Of a stretch of DNA of 64,000 nt, positions 1 to 8,040 are shown piece by piece. Position 1 is the stretch's first letter, and each line of letters starts with the position of its first letter. The position numbers and the translations under genes are program-made. The notes beneath the pieces are model-generated. The model had not been told where the DNA came from. It ran no database searches and worked only from the letters and a program-made list of their open reading frames with translations. The DNA is from Natronococcus sp. CG52 (GTDB lineage: Archaea > Halobacteriota > Halobacteria > Halobacteriales > Natrialbaceae): contig NZ_CP099391.1 in assembly GCF_023913515.1 (NCBI RefSeq), positions 2,232,001 through 2,296,000 of the forward strand, given 5' to 3'.

Positions 1-2
1 GC

Positions 3-1019
3 ATCCGCGAGCCCATCGTCATCACAGAGGAGAGTAATTTCGATGACAGCGAGGTGATTATCAGCGGTCACCGCCGCCATGATGCCGCAATGAAAGCCGG
101 ACTCGAGGAGGTCCCGGTTAGGTTCGAGGAGTACGAAACAGCGGCTGAGGAACTTGAGGCGTTGGTCGATTACAACCAGCAGCGAGAAAAGAACTTCAGC
201 CAAAAGATACGAGAAGCCCTCGAACTCGAGTCTGTAGAGCGTTCTCGGGCGAAAGGGCGTCAAGGAACTCGAACTGACCTCGACCAAAATTTTGGAGGAA
301 GTCAATTCGGGACGTCCGCCGAGAAAGTCGCAGAGATGGTTGGCTTCGGAAATCCCGAAACGTACAGACAGGCACGGAAGGTCTGGGTCAAGAAAGAGGA
401 GGGATACGACTGGGCAGAGGAGCTAGTCGAATCGCTGGACGAGGGCAAAGAATCCGTATACGGGGCCTTTCAGGAGGTCGAAAAGCGAGAGCAGTGGGCG
501 GAGAACCGCGAAGCCGTCGAATGGGAAGAACTTGAAGGATTGGAATACGTCTATACTCCTGCTGACCTTGTACGCCTGTTCGATGAACTCCAGAGTGAAT
601 CCAAGGAAAATGACTGGTGGGCTACGGTCGACTCGTTGTATGCCGAATTGGCGGATAGACACGAAGATCTCGATGGTGGATTCCATTTTGCCGTTGACCG
701 TGGGAAGTATGAAGTATTTCAGGCGTTCCTCTACCTGCTCGAAAAAGAGGGTAAAGTGACGTTCGACGGAGACACTTCGAGTCCTGAACCGTCGTCCTTG
801 GTCGATAAGAAACCGGATGCTGAAACCCTCGAAGAACTGTACTGGGATGAAGATATGCGCCGAGGAGAAATCGGACTACGGTATAACGTTCATCCGCTAC
901 TCGTTGGCATCTGGATGTACGAGGAGGATATCCCAAGGAAACGAGGAGGCTTGAACGAGAGTACTCAGGAACGGATCGATGAGCAACGAGGAGATGCCGA
1001 GAATACCGATTCTTCGTAG
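3..1019 (+). CDS. ParB-like nuclease/partition domain protein (5' end outside window)
   Basis: The reading frame is open to the left edge, so the true start lies outside the window; the GTG at 54 is internal to the domain. The first residues in frame (REPIVITEES... VIISGHRR) match the core of the ParB/Srx N-terminal domain, whose GHRR box binds and hydrolyses CTP in ParB proteins. The remaining ~300 residues are acidic with no second domain I recognise. It sits in an integrated element upstream of a restriction-modification gene, so a role in element maintenance or regulation is inferred. The canonical ParA partner is not visible here and may lie further left. Confidence 0.75.
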   Translation: MREPIVITEESNFDDSEVIISGHRRHDAAMKAGLEEVPVRFEEYETAAEELEALVDYNQQREKNFSQKIREALELESVERSRAKGRQGTRTDLDQNFGGSQFGTSAEKVAEMVGFGNPETYRQARKVWVKKEEGYDWAEELVESLDEGKESVYGAFQEVEKREQWAENREAVEWEELEGLEYVYTPADLVRLFDELQSESKENDWWATVDSLYAELADRHEDLDGGFHFAVDRGKYEVFQAFLYLLEKEGKVTFDGDTSSPEPSSLVDKKPDAETLEELYWDEDMRRGEIGLRYNVHPLLVGIWMYEEDIPRKRGGLNESTQERIDEQRGDAENTDSS

Positions 1020-1234
1020 GCGGCACTCACGCGCCGTATGAGCAGCGATAATATTTAGCAGACTACCACGCTGCCTCTGATGGAGAAATTGTTCTCACGG
1101 CATTCTCATTCGTCTGACGCGATTCTGACCCTGCTACTTGATGATAGGCGTGCTTGATTCCGGTATTGTTTCTCGGAGGGACACCGACCAGTACATTCGT
1201 CACTATTTTGATGGCTGGATATCACCTATGACGT

Positions 1235-4180
1235 ATGTCCGCTAAGGAGGCCAAATTTCACGGGATTCTCTACACCCGACTTCTCGACTATATCGACGAG
1301 AACGAGACGCTATTCGAGGAGCCAGTGTCAGAAAAGACGACCGAATCTGGGTTCGCTGATATCTACATTCCCAGTGCACTGAACGGCGAAGTCGTGATCG
1401 AGGTCAAGCGGGACGATATCTATCCTCGAGAGCACGAAGTCGTAAAGCAGGCGCGAGGATACGCAGATGAGTTAGATGCCGAGTTCTACGCCACCTGCAA
1501 CTCAAACGACCTCTTTCTGTACCACGATCAAGGGGAGATCGAGATGCAGGACGTCGACTTCTACTACTTCAACCTCCGCGAGGTCCAACTCGAGGAGGCT
1601 ATCCCGCAACTACTTGGCGTCGTCGAGCACGTCCACGAGGAGCAGTCGCTACCGGATCAGTCAGAGCGTGAGCGAGTTGTCGGGGTCCTGCGCTCATTCC
1701 ATTCGTCGATTTGGCCGTCGTATGCAGCACTCGCCGAGAAAAAGCACGGTCGAAACGAACGCTTCACCCAACAGTTCGACGAATGGGTAGCAGAGAACGA
1801 TTACGGTAGTCTCGATGAGGATGAGCAGTTCGAGATTGCAGGTAAGCAGTACGCCTATCTACTCACCAACAAGGTCCTGTTCTACGAGGTCGTCAGGGAA
1901 AAGACGAAACCCCAGTACGATCCTGAAGTTGGAGATACGGTAGTTGAGATAGAGACGGAGAGTGGTTTTGAACTCGACTCGCTACACGAGCATACGACGC
2001 TCTCGAACCTCGAAAATCATCTTCAGAACCAGTTCGAGACCATCATTGAGGAGATCGACTACGAACCAATCTTCAACAGTGGAAGCAGTCTATTCGCCGA
2101 TTTCCCGCAGAACAAGAAGACACTGCGAACGCTGGAGGACTTTCTCTCGAACATTGAAGCGGAGGAGATCGTTGCGCTGGACGAGGACCTCCTCGGAGAA
2201 ATTTATGAGGAACTCATTCCGATAGATGAACGAAAGGCCCTCGGTCAATTCTACACCCATCCCAAGATCGCCGAAACAATTAGCGATTGGTCGATTCAGC
2301 CGAAGGAGGATGGTCACCCTCGTGTGCTCGATCCAGCGTCAGGGAGCGGAACCTTCACCGTTGAAGCGTACAAGCAAGTCGCGGATATGGCACCAACCGC
2401 GTCCCATCAGGAGATTGTCGACCATCTCGTTGCCGTCGATATCAACCGCTTCCCGCTCCATCTGACGGCGCTCAACGTCGCCAGTCAGAACATTTCAGAG
2501 CGGACTGACCGGCTTCACCTGTTCCACGATAGTTTCTTCAATATTGACCCAGAGACGGCGTTCTTGGAGACGTCGAGGGTCGACGGTGGAGAGCAGGAGG
2601 TACTGGGAACCTTCGACGCTGTAATCGGGAATCCGCCATATATCGATCAGGGGAGCCTCTATCCGACCAAGGAGCATTTCCGAAGCCATCTGAAAGAGTT
2701 CGGAAGTGGTAAATCGCCGTATCACGACGGAAACAAGCGTCTGAGTAAGCGATCTGACGCCTACGTCTACTTCGTGACTCATGGGACTCAGTTCCTCGAT
2801 GACGGCGGTCGTCTCGGGTTCATTATTCCGACGAAGTGGATGATGACGGGCTACGGTGAGGACTTCCAAGAGTTCGTCTTCAGTGAGTATAAACTCGAGG
2901 CAGTCGTCGGCTTTGGCGCTCGTGCATTTGAAGATGCGTTCGTAGACGGCGCGCTAATCCTACTCGAGAAATGCGAGGATGAGGAAGAACGCCGGCAGAA
3001 CACGACCAAGTTCATCCAGATTCGGGATTCGATGGAAGTCGAGGACATACTCGATACGGTCAACTTCGACTACGGGCTGGACACTGACCGGGAAATCCTC
3101 GTCCAGAACCGAGAGGCCTACCGAACAGTGGCAGTCAATCAGGGGACGTTGATGGACAAGGAGACAAAGAAGGTTCGATACTATCTGACGGCCCCGAAAG
3201 CCTTCATTGAACTTCTGGAGAACCCGAATATGGTACAACTCGACGAGCTGTTGTCCGACTGCCGCTATGGTCTGAAATCCGGCGCAAACGGCTTCTTCTA
3301 TATCGAGGAGGAGAATCTCGAGCAGATCGGAATCGATGATCGATTCGTGACGCCACTGGTGAAATGGATTAAGCAGATGGAGAAGGGGGTCCCACTGACG
3401 GAGGAAACGACAGACCTCTACGTCTTCCATCTTCACGACTATATCGAGGAAGTACGTACGCGTGATGATGTACGCGGTGGTGACCTTGAGCAGCGAGTAA
3501 AGAATGCGCTCAAGCAGGATGGATACGAACGAGCGCTCGCTTACATCAAAGAAGGTGAAGCACAAGGATACAACGAGAACCGTACCTGTGCTACACGTGA
3601 GGTCTGGTTTGACTTAGGAGACGTCGAACCTGCGGACATCGTTCACCCAAAGGGATTCAAGTATCGGGTCTTCGCCAGCCGGAACGAGGGACTCATCGTC
3701 AATGATAGACTGTACTGCCTCGACGTCAAGTCGGAGGTCGACGAGTACGCTCTCCTCGGATACCTGAACTCGACAGTGTATCAGGCAGTCGTAGAGACTT
3801 GGGGGCGTAACGAAGGGCGTGGAATGCTGGAGATGATGACCTACGAGACGCAGCAAGTTCCCGCTCTGAATCTACCAGAGATGTCAGAGGAGGTCGTCGA
3901 AGAATTGCGGGATGCATACATCGCTTTCGAGAACGGGGAGGAAGGCGCACAAGACCGGCTCGACGAGTTGGTATTATCAGCAGCCGGGATTGAGACTAGC
4001 GTTGAGGACTTCCAAGAGTTGACTATGGGTGTGACGAACCGGAGAAACGAGAAAGGTATGTCGTCCGAGATAATGGTCGAGGACGTGGATACTCTGGAGG
4101 AACTCGGAACTCATACATTCGAGATCGGCGGTGGACCCGATGAGCAGGAGGCCAACTCTGAACTCTCCGAGTTTATGTGA
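1235..4180 (+). CDS. Type IIG-like restriction-modification enzyme (nuclease plus N6-adenine methyltransferase in one chain)
   Basis: This 981-residue protein should cut and methylate DNA at one recognition site. The N-terminus has a PD-(D/E)xK nuclease signature (D42, then E56-V-K58). The methyltransferase follows: motif X GQFYTHP near residue 337, the AdoMet-binding motif DPASGSGTF near 366 and the catalytic N6-adenine motif GNPPYI near 464. The last ~350 residues would hold target recognition. A TATA-like CTATTTTG at 1203-1210 fits a leaderless ATG at 1235. The stop overlaps the next gene in a TGATG arrangement, so the two are probably co-translated. BREX PglX also has this methylase fold, but no BREX partners are present and PglX lacks such a nuclease head. 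Confidence 0.85.
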   Translation: MSAKEAKFHGILYTRLLDYIDENETLFEEPVSEKTTESGFADIYIPSALNGEVVIEVKRDDIYPREHEVVKQARGYADELDAEFYATCNSNDLFLYHDQGEIEMQDVDFYYFNLREVQLEEAIPQLLGVVEHVHEEQSLPDQSERERVVGVLRSFHSSIWPSYAALAEKKHGRNERFTQQFDEWVAENDYGSLDEDEQFEIAGKQYAYLLTNKVLFYEVVREKTKPQYDPEVGDTVVEIETESGFELDSLHEHTTLSNLENHLQNQFETIIEEIDYEPIFNSGSSLFADFPQNKKTLRTLEDFLSNIEAEEIVALDEDLLGEIYEELIPIDERKALGQFYTHPKIAETISDWSIQPKEDGHPRVLDPASGSGTFTVEAYKQVADMAPTASHQEIVDHLVAVDINRFPLHLTALNVASQNISERTDRLHLFHDSFFNIDPETAFLETSRVDGGEQEVLGTFDAVIGNPPYIDQGSLYPTKEHFRSHLKEFGSGKSPYHDGNKRLSKRSDAYVYFVTHGTQFLDDGGRLGFIIPTKWMMTGYGEDFQEFVFSEYKLEAVVGFGARAFEDAFVDGALILLEKCEDEEERRQNTTKFIQIRDSMEVEDILDTVNFDYGLDTDREILVQNREAYRTVAVNQGTLMDKETKKVRYYLTAPKAFIELLENPNMVQLDELLSDCRYGLKSGANGFFYIEEENLEQIGIDDRFVTPLVKWIKQMEKGVPLTEETTDLYVFHLHDYIEEVRTRDDVRGGDLEQRVKNALKQDGYERALAYIKEGEAQGYNENRTCATREVWFDLGDVEPADIVHPKGFKYRVFASRNEGLIVNDRLYCLDVKSEVDEYALLGYLNSTVYQAVVETWGRNEGRGMLEMMTYETQQVPALNLPEMSEEVVEELRDAYIAFENGEEGAQDRLDELVLSAAGIETSVEDFQELTMGVTNRRNEKGMSSEIMVEDVDTLEELGTHTFEIGGGPDEQEANSELSEFM

Positions 4181-4722
4181 TGCCAGAGGTCGTCAACGTC
4201 GTCGCTGCTGGCAATGTAGGACGGGAACTCGAGATTCGCGCCGTCGGTGAGGATATCGATGCGACGGAGGTCAAGGGTGCGAGTGACGAGTATCAGACGC
4301 CAACGCTCTACCTACGCGATCAGGAAGACAGTCCGCTCGTAACCGTCTACGAGTCTGGGTCTTACCATATCTCGGGCGCAACGTCCATTGAGGAGGCAGA
4401 GAAAGCGCAGAACTGGCTAATAGACTCGTTGGAGTCTCTCGACATTAGAGGTTTAAACCCGACGTTCGAGGTCAAGAATGTCGTTGTAGTAGGCGACCTT
4501 GAGCAGAGCGTAGACTTGAACGAGTTAGTAGTACGATTTGGGTTTGAGCAGACCGAGTACGAACCCGAGCAATTTCCGGGACTGGTATACCGTCCGTCCG
4601 ACATTCAAGCAGTGCTCCTCATCTTCGCATCTGGACGAGTAGTAATTCCCGGCTCATCAGACGTCGAGACTGGGTTCGCAGCGTTCGAGATGCTCCGAGA
4701 TCGACTGAACGAATACGACTAA
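4180..4722 (+). CDS. Divergent TATA-binding-protein (TBP) paralog coupled to the R-M gene
   Basis: The protein (180 residues from ATG 4180) has the two-repeat layout and length of archaeal TBP. Repeat 2 keeps the signature almost intact: EPEQFPGLVYR, then LLIFASGRVVI. Repeat 1 begins like TBP (NVVAAGNVGRELEI) but its core is lost: the FPGLVYR position reads TPTLYLR and the LIFxSG position reads TVYESG, so both Phe residues that would wedge into the DNA minor groove are missing on that side. TBP recruits TFB and RNA polymerase at promoters. An asymmetric form linked to a methyltransferase could be an element-specific promoter factor, a repressor or a DNA-bending partner of the enzyme; that is inference. 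A GTG at 4177 is an alternative start. Confidence 0.85.
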   Translation: MPEVVNVVAAGNVGRELEIRAVGEDIDATEVKGASDEYQTPTLYLRDQEDSPLVTVYESGSYHISGATSIEEAEKAQNWLIDSLESLDIRGLNPTFEVKNVVVVGDLEQSVDLNELVVRFGFEQTEYEPEQFPGLVYRPSDIQAVLLIFASGRVVIPGSSDVETGFAAFEMLRDRLNEYD

Positions 4723-4869
4723 CCTCGAGTAACCCGATCTCGTCAAAGCGGGTAGGACGCGATTTGAGGGACGAAAAGTCGGCACTCGAGGCGCTCCGAT
4801 GCTTTCCGCTGCTCCAGGATCGAAATTCGTTCTACGAGCATTCTCGAGCCGTAGAAAGCAACTCGACGA

Positions 4870-5109
4870 TTAGCGCCCTTCGGAGCCGACCTGAATCAGA
4901 AAGATAGCAGCTGCGAGGACGAGAGTTAGACCGATAGCGGGGACTAGTGCCTGTACGATCGACTCCATCCCCGCATTGAACGCAGCGGTCATGTCGTACT
5001 CGGGGTTAGTCATGTTCCGAGTCATCGCGAGGACAATGAACACTGCAGGGAGGAGTCCGATGAGCGTGATAATCGCGCCAGCGTCCTCGAATGCCTGTGC
5101 GAATCCCAT
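4870..5109 (-). CDS. Small two-helix membrane protein of the integrated element
   Basis: The 79-residue protein has two clear hydrophobic segments (about residues 11-29 and 54-73) joined by a polar loop with conserved-looking NMTNPEYD. A TATA-like CTTATCT at about 5132-5138 lies ~26 bp before the ATG, supporting this start and a leaderless transcript. It is transcribed convergently with the R-M/TBP operon and divergently from the next gene. I do not recognise a family. Small two-helix proteins of this kind are frequent in haloviral and plasmid elements, so a membrane role in the element's life cycle is possible. Confidence 0.6.
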   Translation of the reverse strand: MGFAQAFEDAGAIITLIGLLPAVFIVLAMTRNMTNPEYDMTAAFNAGMESIVQALVPAIGLTLVLAAAIFLIQVGSEGR

Positions 5110-5270
5110 ACTCGAGATTACTACGAGTCAACAGATAAGTCATTCTCCAAAATTGCCTCGTTCTCGGTTTGTCTCACTGCTGAATACCTGCTATTCCATC
5201 GACGAGATCCAGTAACCGATACTGATGTTCGTTAGAAAAGCATTTACTTATACAGTGACTTGTTGCTGCT

Positions 5271-6065
5271 ATGCCAAAGGCAAAATATCGATTTGGGGAG
5301 GTCGAAACTACGGAGGGGATTCCGCCGATGGACGCCATCGCGGAGGAGATTGATGGAATCTACGGATACGAGGGGGAGAAGCGGGGTGTTTCTGTCGAAT
5401 CATCTGAAGACGAGTACGTAGTTGGCGATGACTACATCTTCGCTCGGTTTGTTCAGGAGGTCACCGAGGAACGACGAGAGATCGAAGAAGGGGAAGTCGT
5501 GATTGGCGAGGGTAACATCGCTCGGATTATGCGTTTCCTCCTTACTCGAGACGGTGACTATGCGTACGAGTCCACTTCTGGCGTCTACGATGATGATGCC
5601 CTCGAGTATTTCATCGGGGAGGATTCATTCGAGATCGGCTTCGAGTGTAACCGCTACAACCGATTCACGCGAGAACAGATGTGGGACTTCTACGAGAGCG
5701 CATTCCGCGTTCGGGGCATGAAACTCGAGGAGATCGCCGAACTCGATAGGGATGAAGCAGACGTTGACTCGGACGTCGAGGAGCATGTCGAGGACGCTGG
5801 TGAAGATACGATCCGGGCCGAGTTCAGTACGGGCTCTCGGGACAATAATCTCAAATCGCCCGATATCGTTGACGGATTCGCGCAGCAATCCGAGATCGAC
5901 TACATTCGTATGAAGGATTCGGAGGGGCAGATCAACGAGGCGTATCAGAGCGGTCGATACGTCTACAGTTACCCTGCGGATCTTAGTCTGGAGGAGCAAG
6001 CAGAACGAACGAGACAGGTGCTCTCGGACGTGAAGTCTGGACTCGTTCAGGAAGACGAGGATTAG
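5271..6065 (+). CDS. Uncharacterised acidic protein of the integrated element
   Basis: The 264-residue protein is strongly acidic (runs such as DEADVDSDVEEHVED near residue 155) and soluble, with no signal peptide or membrane segment. A TATA-like TTTACTTATA at 5243-5252 lies ~25 bp before the ATG, so the transcript is probably leaderless. I recognise no family. The N-terminal half is rich in aromatic and acidic residues and looks like a mixed alpha/beta fold, and the C-terminal ~80 residues look helical. Its position between the R-M/TBP operon and the integrase makes it element cargo. The gene is followed by a perfect 7-bp hairpin. Confidence 0.6.
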   Translation: MPKAKYRFGEVETTEGIPPMDAIAEEIDGIYGYEGEKRGVSVESSEDEYVVGDDYIFARFVQEVTEERREIEEGEVVIGEGNIARIMRFLLTRDGDYAYESTSGVYDDDALEYFIGEDSFEIGFECNRYNRFTREQMWDFYESAFRVRGMKLEEIAELDRDEADVDSDVEEHVEDAGEDTIRAEFSTGSRDNNLKSPDIVDGFAQQSEIDYIRMKDSEGQINEAYQSGRYVYSYPADLSLEEQAERTRQVLSDVKSGLVQEDED

Positions 6066-6077
6066 CGACGATCTCGT

Positions 6078-6096
6078 GAGCGGCACTCAGCCGCTC
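6078..6096 (+). terminator. Hairpin after the 264-residue gene
   Basis: GAGCGGC and GCCGCTC form a perfect 7-bp stem with a 5-base loop, 13 bases after the stop codon. No strong T-run follows. Archaeal termination depends mainly on U-tracts, so this is a candidate 3'-end structure only. Confidence 0.35.
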
Positions 6097-6209
6097 GTCA
6101 TGCCGATTAGTTAGAAGGCAGACCATTCCCTCAGTGAATCTCGTCGGATCGCAGAGGACGGGAATGAAGCGGCCTCAAATCGCAGTGGAAATGAGGGGGT
6201 CGTCTCGAG

Positions 6210-7226
6210 TCAGATGTTCTCCAAGTACCCCTTCCGAAGTTCCCGCTTCTCTGTCTCTGAACGGGCGTCATAGTGTTTGTCCAAGACCTCGACGCTGACA
6301 TTGACCCGGTCAGCGGTGATCTCCTTGGGGACGTCTGCGTTCAGATGAGCAGTGATCGCGCTCCGTCGAATCGGATGGGGACTGACGCTCGAAGGGCACT
6401 TGCTTGCGTGGTCGAATGTACTCGCTTCACACTCCTCGAGATCTCGATCATGGGGACACTCGCCCGTATAGTGGCAGGGTCGAGTCAGAGTATAGATGTG
6501 CTTCTGGATCTGGGACTTGTAGACGCGACCACTTTTGGTCGAGAATAGCGGCTCGCGTCCATGGTCGTCTTCGACCTCGCAGCGTTTCATCTGAATATAG
6601 TCGTCGAGTACTTCGCAGACTTCCGCTTTCAGATTGACCTCGCGCTCGCCGCTCTGCTTGTTCTTGAGTCGAGTGCCCTGCTCCGGGCGATGGCGAACCT
6701 CGAGATATTGCTCATCGGGATGGTAGTCGTCGAGATCGAGCGAGTGAACGCTCCCAGTACGCATGCCAGTGTGCCAGAGCACGTAGAATAGGGCATGGCG
6801 GAGCGTCGCGTATTCAAACTTCGTCAGGTAGTCGAGTATCTCATCGGCCGTCTCCGAGTCGATAGCGATGTCTCGGGCGTTCTCACCGGGGTCGATGTCC
6901 GGCATCATCACGCTCTCCGCTGTCCCCTTCTCGACGAAATCGAGCTTCTCACAGAAGCGTAAGAAGACTCGAAAGGTGCTGAGTTGGTTCGAGAGCGTGA
7001 CTGAATTGACGTCTCCCTCGTCTCGACGGTAGACCTTGTACTCGTAGATACGCCTCCCGGTCATCTCGCTCATATCGTCGAACTCGTACTCGTCGCACCA
7101 CTCGAGGAAGCGCTTGAGATGGTACTTGTGGTTTCTGTACGTCGACTTGGTGACCTCGGCCTTGCGATCTTTCAGGTAGAGGTCGATCGCTTCATCTGGC
7201 GCGATTGATTCGGGCATGGTTTTCAT
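6210..7226 (-). CDS. Tyrosine-type site-specific integrase
   Basis: The 338-residue protein has an N-terminal SAM-like core-binding domain (about 8-100) and a catalytic domain with the expected residues: R156 in HTGMRTG, the H284-x-x-R287 box (HPIRRS) and the nucleophile Y319 in HYDARS. It would recombine the element's attP with a chromosomal tRNA site. The start codon is only 38 bp from the tRNA-Val 3' fragment at 7264-7301, the usual haloarchaeal arrangement. An unusual cysteine cluster (C251, C258, C266, C277) just before the HxxR box could bind zinc. ATG 7217 is an alternative start. Confidence 0.93.
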   Translation of the reverse strand: MKTMPESIAPDEAIDLYLKDRKAEVTKSTYRNHKYHLKRFLEWCDEYEFDDMSEMTGRRIYEYKVYRRDEGDVNSVTLSNQLSTFRVFLRFCEKLDFVEKGTAESVMMPDIDPGENARDIAIDSETADEILDYLTKFEYATLRHALFYVLWHTGMRTGSVHSLDLDDYHPDEQYLEVRHRPEQGTRLKNKQSGEREVNLKAEVCEVLDDYIQMKRCEVEDDHGREPLFSTKSGRVYKSQIQKHIYTLTRPCHYTGECPHDRDLEECEASTFDHASKCPSSVSPHPIRRSAITAHLNADVPKEITADRVNVSVEVLDKHYDARSETEKRELRKGYLENI

Positions 7227-7263
7227 CTCCGAATCGCGCCACAGCGGGGCTCTCCGACTGAAT

Positions 7264-7301
7264 CACGGAGGAAGTCGGCAGTTCAAATCTGCCCCAACCC
7301 A
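7264..7301 (+). other. Attachment site: 3' half of tRNA-Val at the element's right end
   Basis: The T-arm GGCAGTTCAAATCTGCC and acceptor strand CCAACCC plus discriminator A match the 3' half of haloarchaeal tRNA-Val. The match begins in the anticodon loop (C-A-C before GGAGG). The 5' half is absent: upstream lies the integrase start. This is the displaced original 3' end after integration, so the intact tRNA-Val should sit left of the window, the element spans to its left and the ancestral chromosome resumes at 7302. Which valine isoacceptor is involved cannot be told from this fragment. Confidence 0.85.
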
Positions 7302-7353
7302 TTTTTGAGCGACAAATTACGAGGAGCGAAGCGACGAGTACGTCGCCCAAAAA
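7302..7353 (+). terminator. Inverted repeat/T-rich 3' flank of the original tRNA-Val gene
   Basis: TTTTTGAGCGAC (7302-7313) and GTCGCCCAAAAA (7342-7353) are near-perfect inverted repeats directly after the tRNA fragment. The T5 run immediately after the acceptor stem is a good archaeal tRNA terminator. Confidence 0.6.
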
Positions 7354-7400
7354 TTGTTACGGCAAATAGAAGAGGCGCGCGCAGCGCAAGTGAAAACGTC

Positions 7401-7428
7401 TCGGCGTAGTTCAAATCTGCTCAATCCG
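7401..7428 (+). other. Decayed second tRNA-Val 3' fragment
   Basis: The bases AGTTCAAATCTGC followed by TCAATCC align with the T-arm and acceptor of the fragment at 7264-7301 but with substitutions (CTCAATCC for CCCCAACCC) and an extra base before AGTTC. It looks like a relic att site left by an earlier integration at the same tRNA. Confidence 0.5.
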
Positions 7429-7536
7429 TTCGTCCTATACACGGTTACTCTCGGGACGTCTCTGACAGCACTATTACGGTAACGGGATTTACATTCTGCC
7501 TTTCGAATGCTTTTCTAACTCCGAAGCAGGTCGCCG

Positions 7537-7914
7537 TCACGACTCCTCGAGTGTCGACGTTTTCGCCGGCCCCTCCCGAAGCGCCGTCGCGGACACGTCT
7601 CGATGTCCCTGGACGAAGGCGACGCCACGATCGGATTCGTTGGCGGTTTTGTCGCTCTGAACCGGGCTCTCGAGGGAAAATCCAGCCTCAGCGTCGAGAA
7701 AGACCACCTTCTGTTCGCTGCCGTACCGATCAGCGTCAGCGTCCCGGAGTTGCTGGACAGCGGCGACTAACTCGTCTTTCTGACGAGGTGTGAGGAACCC
7801 CGCGTTCGCTACTGCGTCCTCGGTGAGTTCGACGCTCTCGAGGGAAGCGACCAGGGACTCACTCGAGGGAATTCCGTAGACGAAATCCGAGACTGGTCGC
7901 TCATCGGAGTCCAT
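7537..7914 (-). CDS. Conserved-looking haloarchaeal hypothetical protein
   Basis: The 125-residue soluble acidic protein has no recognised domain. A helical central part (residues ~30-65, with TPRQKDELVAAVQQLRDAD) suggests a small helical bundle. It is the first chromosomal gene right of the attachment site and diverges from the receiver-like gene at 8041. Its composition fits a real haloarchaeal gene, but the function is unknown. Confidence 0.55.
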   Translation of the reverse strand: MDSDERPVSDFVYGIPSSESLVASLESVELTEDAVANAGFLTPRQKDELVAAVQQLRDADADRYGSEQKVVFLDAEAGFSLESPVQSDKTANESDRGVAFVQGHRDVSATALREGPAKTSTLEES

Positions 7915-8010
7915 CCGGACTCAACTGGAGGCGACGAGGATCGATTTCCGTCCCTTTTCACAGGTACTAACTACCGGATGAAAAGACTGTCCACCGCGAG
8001 TAACCTCGTT

Positions 8011-8018
8011 GTTTTAAA
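8011..8018 (+). promoter_or_regulatory. TATA box of the receiver-like gene
   Basis: TTTTAAAC lies about 25 bp before the ATG at 8041, placing the transcription start on the start codon. Confidence 0.6.
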
Positions 8019-8040
8019 CTTGTACGCATAACGGTCTCAG

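Noticed and set aside
1235-4180. BREX PglX methyltransferase
   Set aside because: It has an N-terminal nuclease motif and no BREX neighbours (no pglZ, brxC or brxL); a type IIG-like enzyme fits better.
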